Source: Sphingobium psychrophilum (GTDB lineage Bacteria; Pseudomonadota; Alphaproteobacteria; Sphingomonadales; Sphingomonadaceae). From it: a DNA stretch of 64,000 nucleotides. The stretch is from assembly GCF_012927105.1 (NCBI RefSeq), contig NZ_JABBFV010000001.1, positions 248,001 through 312,000 of the forward strand, written 5' to 3'. A program made the position numbers and the translations under genes. The notes below the pieces were generated by a model. The model made no database searches and had not been told where the DNA came from. It was given only the letters and a program-made list of their open reading frames with translations. This document shows, one piece after another, positions 42,384 to 50,825 of the stretch; the stretch's first letter is position 1; the number at the start of each line of letters is the position of its first letter.

Positions 42384-43918
42384 AGGAACTGCGCGACCCA
42401 CATAGCGCCAGCCCCGGCCGCCGCCGCGATCACTGCGACCAGTACGTAGCGCCAGCCGCCGCCCACGCGGATCAGCTTGATCTCGCTCAAGGGGGGCGGG
42501 GGCGGAGCGCCGCCCTTTTCGGGGAAGGCGTCCTCGATCCGCTTCACCAGCCCCGGCAGGCGTTGTAGCGTGCGCCAGTTTTCGATCAGCGTGTCGGCGG
42601 CCTTCGCTTCCGGCCCCAGTTCGTCGCGCAGCCAGCCCTTTACGAAGGGGCCGCTCGTTTCCCACATGTTGATGTCGGGATCGAGGCTGTGCGCCACGCC
42701 CTCCACCATCACCATCGTCTTTTGCAGCAGCAGCAGGTGCGGCTGGGTCTGCATGTCGAAATCGCGGGTGATGGCAAACAGGCCGTCGAGCATCCCGCCG
42801 ACCGACAATTCGCTGGCCGCTTTGCCGCGCATCGGCTCGCCCACCGCGCGTAAAGCCGTAGCAAATTCATCCACATTATGATGGCCGGGCACATATTGCG
42901 CTTCGAAATGGATTTCCGCGACGCGCTTATAATTGCCGGTGATCAGGCCGTAGAGAATCTCCGCCAGCCACATGCGCGCGCGCCGGTCGATCCGGCCCAT
43001 GATGCCGAAATCGATTGCGACGATGTCGCCATTGGCCCGCACGAACAAATTGCCCTGATGCATGTCGGCGTGGAAGAAGCCTTCGGAGATCGCCTGTCGC
43101 AGAAAGGCGTTGACGAGGCGGGCGGCCAGAACCTTCACATCATGGCCCGCCGCGATCAGCGCATCGCGATCGGAAATCTTGATGCCGTCGATCCACTGCA
43201 TCGTCATGACCTTGCCGGTCGTGCGATCCCAGTCGATGGCGGGGATGCGATAGCCCGGCATCGCCTCCATCATTTCGGACAATTCGGACGCCGACGCCGC
43301 TTCGCGCCGCAAATCCAGTTCGCGCGCCGTCCACCGCTTCATGTTGGCGATGACCAGCCGCGGGCGCAGGCGCGCGATCTCGCCGCCCAGCATCTCGACA
43401 TGGGCGGCAGCCCATTCATAGGTCTGGATGTCGCGGTTGAACTTCTCGATCACGCCGGGGCGGATGACCTTGACCGCGACATCGCGGCCGTCGGTAGTCA
43501 GCGCGCGGTGGACCTGCGCGATCGAGGCGGCACCGACCGGCACTTCATCGAACCGGCTGTAGAGCGCGTCGAGCGGGCGGCCGAAACTCTGCTCGATCTG
43601 CGCCTTGATCGTCTCGAACGGGACGGGGGGCAGGGCATCCTGCAACCGCAGCAGGTCGTTTGCCGCATGATCGCCAACCAGGTCGGGCCGGGTCGCCAGC
43701 GTCTGGCCCAGCTTGATCGCGGCTGGGCCGATCGACTGGAAGGCGTCGGCATAGCGCGGCTGCTTGGGCACCCGCGCGCCGAAACGGGCGATGCGGACCA
43801 GTCGGCGCACCGGTGCCGGGGTCAGCGGATCGCGCTCGATCCCGGTCAGCGCGCCATGCCGCGCCAGCGTGCGGCCCCATTTCAGGAGACGCCAGATATG
43901 CGTGATGTGAGCGGTCAT
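42380..43918 (-). CDS. ubiB: UbiB-family ubiquinone biosynthesis kinase-like protein
   Basis: Atypical kinase/ATPase of the ABC1/ADCK family needed for ubiquinone synthesis, attached to the inner membrane. The defining KxGQ motif is in GPAAIKLGQTLATRPDLV. Further: VPVGAASIAQVHRA (Ala-rich loop), VAVKVIRPG, DLRREAASASEL, FFHADMHQGNLFV and VAIDFGIMGRID. The C-terminus holds one or two membrane spans (YVLVAVIAAAAGAGAMWVAQFL). The 512-residue length is normal. It lies 7 bp after ubiE, forming a ubiquinone pair. Confidence 0.95.
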   Translation of the reverse strand: MTAHITHIWRLLKWGRTLARHGALTGIERDPLTPAPVRRLVRIARFGARVPKQPRYADAFQSIGPAAIKLGQTLATRPDLVGDHAANDLLRLQDALPPVPFETIKAQIEQSFGRPLDALYSRFDEVPVGAASIAQVHRALTTDGRDVAVKVIRPGVIEKFNRDIQTYEWAAAHVEMLGGEIARLRPRLVIANMKRWTARELDLRREAASASELSEMMEAMPGYRIPAIDWDRTTGKVMTMQWIDGIKISDRDALIAAGHDVKVLAARLVNAFLRQAISEGFFHADMHQGNLFVRANGDIVAIDFGIMGRIDRRARMWLAEILYGLITGNYKRVAEIHFEAQYVPGHHNVDEFATALRAVGEPMRGKAASELSVGGMLDGLFAITRDFDMQTQPHLLLLQKTMVMVEGVAHSLDPDINMWETSGPFVKGWLRDELGPEAKAADTLIENWRTLQRLPGLVKRIEDAFPEKGGAPPPPPLSEIKLIRVGGGWRYVLVAVIAAAAGAGAMWVAQFL

Positions 43919-43925
43919 TGGGGCG

Positions 43926-44657
43926 TCAAATCTTCCAGCCCGAATGGATCGCGACCAGCCCACCCAATATCGGCTCGACCTTCGTGTTCACGAACCCGGC
44001 CTCGCGGATCATCCCTTCGAACTTGGGCATCGGCGGGAAGCGGCGGATCGATTCGATCAGGTAGCGATAACTGTCGGCGTCATTGGCGAACAGCTTGCCC
44101 AGATGCGGCACCAACTTGTGCGAATAGACGTCATACACGTCCGAAAAACCCGGCCAGGTGGTGGTCGAAAATTCCAGGCAGAAGAAACGACCGCCGAATT
44201 TGAGGACGCGGTGCGCCTCGCTCAGCGCCTGGTCGATATGCGTGACGTTGCGGATGCCAAAGGCGATCGTATAGGCGTCGAACGCCCGGTCGCCGAACGT
44301 CAGATCTTCCGCATTTTGTTCGGACCAGATCAGACCTTCATGGCCCTTTTTCTGCGCCCGCTCGACGCCCACGGCCAGCATTTCGGGATTGATGTCGGAC
44401 ACGGTCACCTGCGCGCCAGCCCCATGCATCCGAAACGCGATGTCGCCGGTGCCGCCCGCCATGTCGAGTATCTGCTCGCCGGCGCGCGGCTTCACCCGGC
44501 GCACGAACTGGTCCTTCCACAGCCGATGCGCGCCGCCGGACATGGCGTCGTTCATCAGATCATATTTGGCCGCGACGTTGGAAAAGACTTCGCGGACCAT
44601 GCCCTGCTTGTCGGCGGCATCGACGTCGCGATAACCGAAGGATGCTGTGTCGTTCAT
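43926..44657 (-). CDS. ubiE: Demethylmenaquinone/2-methoxy-6-polyprenyl-1,4-benzoquinol methylase
   Basis: SAM-dependent C-methyltransferase of ubiquinone synthesis. Motifs: VFSNVAAKYDLMNDAMSGGAHRLWKD, ILDMAGGTGDIAFRM (SAM-binding), DINPEMLAVGVERA, FDAYTIAFGIRNVTHIDQAL, GRFFCLEFS, and ESIRRFPPMPKFEGMIREAGF. The ATG at 44657 begins MNDTASFGYRDV; the frame to 44723 is not conserved. Divergent from mutM, the arrangement found in many alphaproteobacteria (mutM|ubiE-ubiB-coaBC-dut). Confidence 0.96.
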   Translation of the reverse strand: MNDTASFGYRDVDAADKQGMVREVFSNVAAKYDLMNDAMSGGAHRLWKDQFVRRVKPRAGEQILDMAGGTGDIAFRMHGAGAQVTVSDINPEMLAVGVERAQKKGHEGLIWSEQNAEDLTFGDRAFDAYTIAFGIRNVTHIDQALSEAHRVLKFGGRFFCLEFSTTTWPGFSDVYDVYSHKLVPHLGKLFANDADSYRYLIESIRRFPPMPKFEGMIREAGFVNTKVEPILGGLVAIHSGWKI

Positions 44658-44739
44658 GAATAAGCCCTCTAAACAGAGATTGCGCGCCGTTCCAGCCAAG
44701 AAGCTGGTTATTGCACCTGCCATTTCCTAGATGTTCTCA

Positions 44740-45552
44740 ATGCCTGAACTTCCCGAAGTCGAAACCACTGTCGCTGGCCTGCGCGCCGTCCTCCAGGGGG
44801 CGGTGCTGACGCGGGTGGAGCCGCGCCGCGCCGACCTGCGCTGGCCGATCCCCGTCGACCTGCGCCAGCGCATGACCGGGGCGCGGGTGACGGGGCTGTC
44901 GCGCCGGGCCAAATATGGCCTGATCGAAACCGATCGCGGCGACATGATGATCTTTCACCTCGGCATGTCGGGCCGCTGGCGAATCGATCCGACGGAGATC
45001 GGCACGCACGACCATCTGTTGCTGGAAACGGGCAGCGGCCATGTGCTGGCGCTCAACGACCCGCGGCGCTTCGGCTCGCTCGATCTGGTGCGGTCGGATG
45101 CCTGGGCTAGTTACACGCCCTTCACCCGGATGGGGCCAGAGCCGCTGGGGCCGGATTTCGACACAGCGCGCCTAGCCACCGCGCTCAAGGGCAAGGCGAC
45201 GTCGATCAAGGCGGCGCTGCTCGACCAGCGAATCGTCGCGGGCCTCGGCAATATCTATGTGTGCGAAGCGCTCAACATGGCGGGCATCGCGCCGACTCGC
45301 GCGGCGGGCAAGATCGGTCGACCGCGACTTGGCGTTCTGGTGGAGGCGATTCGCGACGTCCTGTCCGCCGCCATCGTCGCGGGCGGCTCCACCCTGCGCG
45401 ATTATGCGCGGCCCGACGGGGAACTGGGCTATTTTTCGAAACAATGGCGGGTCTATGGGCGCGAAGGCGAATCCTGCCTGTGCGGCGGCACGGTCCAGCG
45501 CCGGGTGGATAGCGGGCGATCGACCTTCTTCTGCCCCAAATGTCAGAAATAG
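44740..45552 (+). CDS. mutM: Formamidopyrimidine-DNA glycosylase
   Basis: Removes 8-oxoguanine and FaPy lesions and cuts the abasic site. The start MPELPEVETTVAGLR gives the catalytic Pro2 and Glu3, which fixes the ATG at 44740 rather than 44731. FHLGMSGRW, HDHLLLET, NDPRRFGSLDL, LLDQRIVAGLGNIYVCEAL follow. The C-terminal zinc finger has CLC and, 18 residues later, CPKC. The first pair is CxC instead of the more common CxxC. The 270-residue length is typical. Confidence 0.95.
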   Translation: MPELPEVETTVAGLRAVLQGAVLTRVEPRRADLRWPIPVDLRQRMTGARVTGLSRRAKYGLIETDRGDMMIFHLGMSGRWRIDPTEIGTHDHLLLETGSGHVLALNDPRRFGSLDLVRSDAWASYTPFTRMGPEPLGPDFDTARLATALKGKATSIKAALLDQRIVAGLGNIYVCEALNMAGIAPTRAAGKIGRPRLGVLVEAIRDVLSAAIVAGGSTLRDYARPDGELGYFSKQWRVYGREGESCLCGGTVQRRVDSGRSTFFCPKCQK

Positions 45553-45668
45553 CCTGGCCCGAATCCGTTGACGCCTGCCCCGAACCTCTGTAAGGGGCGC
45601 ACCTTCACGAGGCATGTCGGTTGTTCGGCGGGCCTCTTCCCGAGATTTGATGAGAACCGAGGAATAGA

Positions 45669-45932
45669 ATGGCCAATACGCCGCAAGCCAAGAAGCGCAT
45701 CCGTCGCAACGAGCGTCGCGCCGAAATCAATGGCGCCCGCATCAGCCGGATCCGCACCCTGGTCAAGAAGGTGGAAGCCGCCCTCGCCGCCGGTGACAAG
45801 GATGTTGCTGCGACCGCCCTCCAGGCCGTCCAGCCCGAGCTGGCCCGTGGCGTCGCCCGCGGCGTGCTGCACAAGAATACCGCGTCGCGCAAGTTCGGCC
45901 GCCTGACCAAGGCTGTCAGCGCGCTCGCCTAA
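45669..45932 (+). CDS. rpsT: Ribosomal protein S20
   Basis: Small-subunit protein that binds 16S rRNA. 87 residues, rich in Lys, Arg and Ala, starting [21 protein letters not shown] and ending [16 protein letters not shown], as in the family. GAGGAAT lies before the ATG. Two terminators follow. dnaA lies downstream in the same direction, the usual rpsT-dnaA order of alphaproteobacteria. Confidence 0.97.
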   Translation: MANTPQAKKRIRRNERRAEINGARISRIRTLVKKVEAALAAGDKDVAATALQAVQPELARGVARGVLHKNTASRKFGRLTKAVSALA

Positions 45933-45948
45933 ACCCTTTCGGGTTTTT
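45931..45948 (+). terminator. Short terminator overlapping the rpsT stop
   Basis: AAACCC-TTTC-GGGTTT followed by TT. The first arm starts inside the TAA stop codon. A weak hairpin ahead of the stronger one at 45960. Confidence 0.6.
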
Positions 45949-45959
45949 CGGCAGATCAT

Positions 45960-45990
45960 AAGGCCCGCCCCATCGCTGGGGCGGGCCTTT
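45960..45990 (+). terminator. Main rpsT terminator
   Basis: AAGGCCCGCCCC and GGGGCGGGCCTT form a perfect 12-bp stem with a short ATCGCT loop, then T and CGTCG. Confidence 0.85.
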
Positions 45991-46040
45991 CGTCGTTAGT
46001 TCATAAATCGGTCATTTTTGACGATCGGCCAATTTCCCGC

Positions 46041-46223
46041 GATTCGACGCGAAGCGTTACGATTACATGCCCACAAAGTATTGAAATAAGGCGATAATTT
46101 CATTGTCGTTCGATTCCCGCGGCTTTGCTGAGTCAACGGCTTTATTTCACTTTTTTGAACCATGCTGCCCTTGATCCGGCGGTGCGCCCCTGTCTATTTT
46201 TGAAATCCGGCCGCTGTCGAATC
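46041..46223 (+). promoter_or_regulatory. Cluster of GANTC (CcrM-type) sites before dnaA
   Basis: Four GANTC sites occur at 46041-46045, 46112-46116, 46130-46134 and 46219-46223 in the AT-richer leader of dnaA (about 370 bp without a gene, 45990-46356). In Caulobacter, methylation of GANTC by CcrM controls dnaA transcription; the same role here is inferred. No DnaA-box cluster was found by eye. Confidence 0.5.
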
Positions 46224-46356
46224 ACCTTGATGCGGCCGTCATGTGAGATTGCATATCGTAAGGAACTCGGGATGGCGGGGGCTTTTCCGATCGAGGATCT
46301 TTGCGTCTTTTTTCCTGCCCGGACCGGGGGGCATAGTTGGTAGGTCGTCGAAAAAT

Positions 46357-47766
46357 ATGAAGGATGTTGTGGGCGTGGTTGGTTGGCAGGACGGAGAGAT
46401 GATCCAGGCCGATGCGGGTCTGGAATCTGTCTGGACCAGCATCCGTGCAGGCCTGCGTCGTGACGTCGGCGCGCGTATGTTCGACCAGTGGTTGAAGCCC
46501 GTCCGCCTGGGCGACTATTGCCCCGAATCGCAGACGCTCGACCTGCTGGTCGCCAGCGACTTCAGCGCCAATTTCGTGTCCGGCCAGTTTGGCGACCGCC
46601 TGCGCATGGCCTGGCGCAGCGCCGGGGCCGCCGTGCGCGAGGTGCGGTTGCGCCGTGCGCCCGACGCCACCGGCCCGCGCCTGCTGGAAGTAATGCATGT
46701 CGAACCGGCGACGCCGGCCGAAGATGCCACGCCCGTCGCCATCGCCTCCAACTTCCTGCCGCGCCACGGCTTTGACGATTTTATAGTGGGCGAAACCAAT
46801 CGCTTGGCCTGGTCTGCCGCTCAGGCGATGGCCGGCGAAGCCACGCCGCGGTTCAGCCCGCTGTTCATCCATGGCGGCACCGGCCAGGGCAAGACCCACC
46901 TGCTTCACGCCATCGCCCGCGCCTTTTCGGCCCATTCGCCCGCGGCTCCCGTGCTCTACATGTCGGCCGAACGCTTCATGATGGAGTTCGTGAACGCGAT
47001 GCGCGCCAATGAGACGATGGCGTTCAAGGGCCGGTTGCGCGCCGCCCGGCTGCTGCTGATCGACGATATTCAGTTCATCGCGGGCAAGGGATCGACGCAG
47101 GAGGAATTTCTCCACACGATCAACGACCTGATCGACAGCGGCGCGCGCATCGTCGTGACCGCCGACCGGCCGCCGCAGATGCTCGAATCGATCGACCCGC
47201 GCATTCTCTCTCGCCTGGCCGGCGGCCTGGTCGCGGACATCCAGCCGGCCGGCCTCGACCTGCGCCTCGCCATCCTCGAATCCAAGCGCGCGGTGGCTGG
47301 CGATCCGCCGGTTCCCGACGCAGTGATCGATTTCCTCGCTCGCGCGATCCGGTCGAACGTGCGCGAACTGGAAGGGGCGTTCAACAAACTGGTCGCCTAT
47401 GGCCAGCTAACCGGCCGCTCGATCGACCTGGACTTTGCGCAGGGTATGTTGGCCGACGCGGTGCGCGCCAATGCGCGGCGCATTACAGTGGACGAAATCC
47501 AGAAGGCCTGCGCCGCCCATTTCAAGATCGACCCGTCGGAAATGCGCTCCAAGCGCCGGGCCCGCGCCGTCGCCCGGCCGCGCCAGGTGGCGATGTACCT
47601 CGCCAAGAAGATGACGCCCCGCTCGCTGCCCGAAATCGGCCGGATCTTCGGCGGGCGCGATCACAGCACGGTGATCCATGCCGTGCGCACGATCGAGGCG
47701 CTGCGCGAAAGCAACCCGGACATGGACGCCGACGTCCGCGCGCTCCAGCGCCTGCTGGAGGGCTGA
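46357..47766 (+). CDS. dnaA: Chromosomal replication initiator DnaA
   Basis: AAA+ ATPase that opens the origin. Domain I starts SVWTSIRAGLRRDVGARMFDQWL. Domain III has Walker A GGTGQGKTHLLHA, Walker B LLLIDDIQFIAGK and sensor PRILSRLAGGLVADI. Domain IV has the DNA-binding KKMTPRSLPEIGRIFGGRDHSTVIHAV. The 469 residues from the ATG at 46357 fit; GTG codons at 46369 and 46375 or the ATG at 46399 are alternatives because the ribosome site is not clear-cut. Control is probably through GANTC sites upstream. Confidence 0.95.
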   Translation: MKDVVGVVGWQDGEMIQADAGLESVWTSIRAGLRRDVGARMFDQWLKPVRLGDYCPESQTLDLLVASDFSANFVSGQFGDRLRMAWRSAGAAVREVRLRRAPDATGPRLLEVMHVEPATPAEDATPVAIASNFLPRHGFDDFIVGETNRLAWSAAQAMAGEATPRFSPLFIHGGTGQGKTHLLHAIARAFSAHSPAAPVLYMSAERFMMEFVNAMRANETMAFKGRLRAARLLLIDDIQFIAGKGSTQEEFLHTINDLIDSGARIVVTADRPPQMLESIDPRILSRLAGGLVADIQPAGLDLRLAILESKRAVAGDPPVPDAVIDFLARAIRSNVRELEGAFNKLVAYGQLTGRSIDLDFAQGMLADAVRANARRITVDEIQKACAAHFKIDPSEMRSKRRARAVARPRQVAMYLAKKMTPRSLPEIGRIFGGRDHSTVIHAVRTIEALRESNPDMDADVRALQRLLEG

Positions 47767-47810
47767 CACAGCCCCCTGGCGTCCAGCGGCGGAGTGACTA
47801 GGGTAAGTGC

Positions 47811-48416
47811 ATGATTCGCCCGCTCCTGCTGCTCCTCGCCGCCCTCCTTGGCCTGTCGCCTGCAATGGCCCAGCCTCCGCAAGAGGCACCGGCCGACGTC
47901 CGCGTCGCGCTGGACACCGATGCCGGACGGATCGTAGTCGCCGTCCATGCCGACAAGGCGCCCGTCACCGCCGCCAATTTCCTGCGATATGTCGATCAGA
48001 AGCGGTTCGACGGCACGCTCTTCTATCGCGGCGTGGGCGCGGCCGATTATGGCTTCGTCCAAGGCGGGACACAAAATGATCCGAAGCGGATATTGCCGCC
48101 GATCAAACATGAACCCACGACCCAGACCGGCCTCACCCATGACGATGGCGCGCTGTCGATGGCCCGCTATGCGCCCGGCAGCGCGACCGGGGACTTCTTC
48201 ATCGTGCTGGGTAAGATGCCGGCCATGGACGCCCAGCCGCAACAGGCAGGCGGCGACAATCAGGGCTTTGCCGTCTTCGCTCATGTGGTCGAGGGCATGG
48301 ACGTGGTGAAGGCGATCCTGGCCGCGCCCAAATCCGCCACCGCAGGGGAGGGCGTGATGAAGGGCCAGATGCTTGCGGCCCCGGTGAAGATACTGACGGT
48401 GCGGCGGGTGCCGTGA
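47811..48416 (+). CDS. Exported peptidyl-prolyl cis-trans isomerase (cyclophilin)
   Basis: A 201-residue periplasmic PpiA-like cyclophilin that helps fold exported proteins. The signal peptide is LLLLLAALLGLSPAMAQP. The domain has VALDTDAGRIVVAVHADKAPVTAANFLRYVD, FDGTLFYRGV, FVQGGTQND, HDDGALSMARYAPGSATGDFFIVLG and FAVFAHVVEGMDVVKAI. Active-site Arg and Gln positions appear kept, although FYR-V replaces the common FHRVI. TAGGGTAAGT lies before the ATG. Single gene after dnaA. Confidence 0.9.
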   Translation: MIRPLLLLLAALLGLSPAMAQPPQEAPADVRVALDTDAGRIVVAVHADKAPVTAANFLRYVDQKRFDGTLFYRGVGAADYGFVQGGTQNDPKRILPPIKHEPTTQTGLTHDDGALSMARYAPGSATGDFFIVLGKMPAMDAQPQQAGGDNQGFAVFAHVVEGMDVVKAILAAPKSATAGEGVMKGQMLAAPVKILTVRRVP

Positions 48417-48463
48417 AGCGGGTGCCGTTTCCTCATCAAACCATTTGGTTATAGGGCTATGGT

Positions 48464-48520
48464 GTTCCCGCGCAGGCGGGAACCCAGTCCAAACGGCGGA
48501 ACTGGACTCCCGCCTGCGCT
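48464..48520. repeat. Short dispersed-type inverted repeat (second family)
   Basis: TCCCGCGCAGGCGGGAACCCAGTCC and GGACTCCCGCCTGCGC are inverted copies. The left arm also contains its own small palindrome (CCCGC-GCAGG-CGGG). It lies between convergent genes and its last bases touch the stop codon of the symporter gene. Different sequence from the CCGTTCG family. Confidence 0.7.
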
Positions 48521-49763
48521 ATGCCTTGGCCTCACCCGCCCGATCCAAAATCCGCGCCGCCGCCATGTCGGCGGTGACATTGCCGACCGTGCGGAAGATG
48601 TCGGGCACCGTCTCGACTGCCAGCAACAGCGGCAACGCCTCCACCGGCACGCCCATGGCCAGGCAAATGGGACCGGTGGTGGTGAAGAAGGTGATCTGGC
48701 TGGGCAGGCCGACCGCCGCCAGGCTGACGATCGCGGCCACCAGCACCCCCATCACCAGTTGCGCCGGGCCAAGCGTCACGCCGTTCATCGCCGCCACATA
48801 GAGGGCGACGCCCAGATTAGCGGGCGGGCTGGTGATGCGGAACAGCGATATGGCGAGCGGCAGGACGATGCTGCGTGTGGTTTCGCGCACGTCCAGCGGC
48901 CCGTCGCTCGCCTGGATCATCGCGGGCAGGGAAGCGATCGAGCTTTGGGTGGAAAAGGCGATGGCCTGGGCGGGCAGGGCGGCGCGCGCGAATCGGCCCA
49001 GCCCGATTCGCCCGGCGATCACGACCATCGGATAGACCAGCAGCGTCACCGCGACGCAGATCAGCACGATGAAGCCGATATAATGGAGCAGCGCGCCCGC
49101 CGTCGCCAGGCCCGACCGGGCGCCCGCGACCAGCGCCAGCGCGAACACGCCGATCGGCGCGAGCCACAACACCCAGCCGACCACCACCAGCAGCGCGTCG
49201 GCCAGCGCCTGGAAGAAACCGGTCAGTTGCGCGCGGCGATCCGGTGCAATGCGCGTGACGGCAAAGCCGAAAACCAGCGCGAACAGCACCACGGCGACCA
49301 CCTGCCCCTCGCTTGCGGACTTCAGCGGATTGACCGGGATGAAGCCCAACAGCCATTCCGCCGACGGGCGCACGTCCGGCACCTCCGATAGGCCGTCCGC
49401 GCCCGCCAGCGCGCCGACCGCTCCGGGCGGCACAGGCCACAGATGCAGCATCAGTGGCCCGATCAGCGCGGCGACCGCGGCCGCCACCGTCAGCAGGATC
49501 GCGAATAGCGCGATCGCGCGGCCGGCCATGAAGTTGGTCCGCGCGCTGGTCGCCGCCTGGGTGATGCCTGTCACCAGCAGCGCGAAGATCAAGGGGATCA
49601 GCGGCATCTGCAACCCGCCCAGCCAGGCCTTGCCAATCGGCTGCGCCACCGCGACGACGTCGCCGGCCCAGCCGCTCTCCAGGCCGCCGCCCCATTCGGC
49701 CAGAGCAATGCCGCTGCCCAGCCCCAACGCGAGCGCGATCAGGATGCGGACGGTCAAGGACAT
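48519..49763 (-). CDS. Dicarboxylate/amino acid:cation symporter (DAACS family)
   Basis: A 414-residue transporter of the same superfamily as DctA and GltP. It starts MSLTVRILIALALGLGSGIAL. WLGGLQMPLIPLIFALLVTGI is the conserved early segment, FSTQSSIASLPAMI the serine-rich reentrant hairpin, and VLPLAISLFRITSPPANLGVALYVA replaces the usual NMDG-T motif of DctA (here no N-x-D-G), so the substrate or ion preference may differ. The ATG at 49763 has GGGGGAA upstream. Not close enough to call gltP or dctA. Confidence 0.82.
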   Translation of the reverse strand: MSLTVRILIALALGLGSGIALAEWGGGLESGWAGDVVAVAQPIGKAWLGGLQMPLIPLIFALLVTGITQAATSARTNFMAGRAIALFAILLTVAAAVAALIGPLMLHLWPVPPGAVGALAGADGLSEVPDVRPSAEWLLGFIPVNPLKSASEGQVVAVVLFALVFGFAVTRIAPDRRAQLTGFFQALADALLVVVGWVLWLAPIGVFALALVAGARSGLATAGALLHYIGFIVLICVAVTLLVYPMVVIAGRIGLGRFARAALPAQAIAFSTQSSIASLPAMIQASDGPLDVRETTRSIVLPLAISLFRITSPPANLGVALYVAAMNGVTLGPAQLVMGVLVAAIVSLAAVGLPSQITFFTTTGPICLAMGVPVEALPLLLAVETVPDIFRTVGNVTADMAAARILDRAGEAKA

Positions 49764-49904
49764 AGGCGTGGTTCCCCCGTAGACGCTGGCAATGGCGCTG
49801 CCGATGGCAACGGACCGGGGCACGCTATCCGCTATGCCGGGGCAGGGGACAGCGGAAAATGGCGCAAGGCTTGGCTATCTGCGTGGTCAGGGGGGCATCA
49901 ACGC

Positions 49905-49941
49905 AAAAAGCCCGGCGCTTGGGGGCAAGCGCCGGGCTTTT
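49905..49941. terminator. Bidirectional terminator after the DUF4136 gene
   Basis: AAAAAGCCCGGCGCTT and AAGCGCCGGGCTTTT form a long stem around GGGGGC, with A/T tracts on both sides. It ends the leftward DUF4136 gene before the symporter gene. Confidence 0.88.
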
Positions 49942-49961
49942 CAAAACCGCTATGCCTGATG

Positions 49962-50624
49962 TCAGCCCTTCTTTTCGGGCGGCAGGGTGATCTTCACATC
50001 TTCCCCATTCTGGCCGGGGAAGTTGGTGAACATCGCGTCGATCAGGTTGGGCACCAGATAGGTCAGCTTGTTCGACAGCGACTGGGCGCTCGCCTTGCCT
50101 TCGAACAGGCGGCGATTGTCGGCCGCGCGGTCGATCTTCATGCTGAGGTCGCTGGTGTAGACGGTGTAGCTCGACACGTCGTTGAAACCGCCACCGCCGA
50201 ACAGCCACGGATCATAGAAGCCATAGCCCCAGGGGCGACCCCAGCGGCCACGGCCCCAGCCGCCGCCCCAGGCACCACCGAAACCGGCGCCATAACCACC
50301 GCCGATCCCGGTCGAGCGGACCTTTTCACGGCCATTATCGACATCATAGGCGACACGCACGATCAGGTCGGCACGGGCCGGGTCGCTGGCCTGGACATAG
50401 CCGGTCTGCGCCAGCCGCTGCCCGACCATGTCGGCATAATGGGCGAATTCCAGGCCACCGGCGAGCTGCGGATTGTCGGCGACGACGATATAGCTTTGCC
50501 CGGCAGGAGCGGGGAGCTGCTGGAACCGCGCGACATCGGCCTTGAAACCGGTGGTGCAGCCCGAGAGCGCCACCAGCGCTAGAGCGGGTGCCGCTATCAG
50601 GCCGAACTTCTTGAAACGGGTCAT
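49962..50624 (-). CDS. DUF4136 lipoprotein with Gly/Trp/Arg-rich insert
   Basis: A 220-residue lipoprotein. The signal ends in LVALSGCTTG. DUF4136 blocks are DVARFQQLPAPAGQSYIVVAD, FAHYADMVGQRLAQTGYVQAS, ARADLIVRVAYDV and the C-terminal YLVPNLIDAMFTNFPGQNGEDVKI. The middle carries an unusual run of Gly, Trp, Arg and Tyr (residues ~108-140, GAGFGGAWGGGWGRGRWG within it). DUF4136 proteins are envelope proteins of unknown function. The ATG at 50624 follows AGGACGCAGAAAA; the frame to 50789 is not conserved. Confidence 0.82.
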   Translation of the reverse strand: MTRFKKFGLIAAPALALVALSGCTTGFKADVARFQQLPAPAGQSYIVVADNPQLAGGLEFAHYADMVGQRLAQTGYVQASDPARADLIVRVAYDVDNGREKVRSTGIGGGYGAGFGGAWGGGWGRGRWGRPWGYGFYDPWLFGGGGFNDVSSYTVYTSDLSMKIDRAADNRRLFEGKASAQSLSNKLTYLVPNLIDAMFTNFPGQNGEDVKITLPPEKKG

Positions 50625-50825
50625 TTTTCTGCGTCCTGTACCAGGCATGAGCCTTTGAGCATCATTGCGCGTTGCGATAGCAAAACGCAACTGAACATCG
50701 ATTGAACGCGCGAACCGACCGAACGGGCGCACACCATGTCCCTGTCGAAAACATGGACGACGCTCGCCCCGCCTTCCCGTACAGGCCATGCCCAGCGGCC
50801 GGCCGTTTAGGCCGACCCTGTGACA

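Noticed and set aside
42384..42665. N-terminal extension of the four-span membrane protein
   Set aside because: Out-of-frame reading of ubiB, very Arg/Gly-rich; the GTGA overlap gives a better start.
45990..46356. Replication origin next to dnaA
   Set aside because: The region is AT-richer, but I found no cluster of DnaA boxes close to TTATCCACA. In related bacteria the origin is often elsewhere, so oriC is not called.
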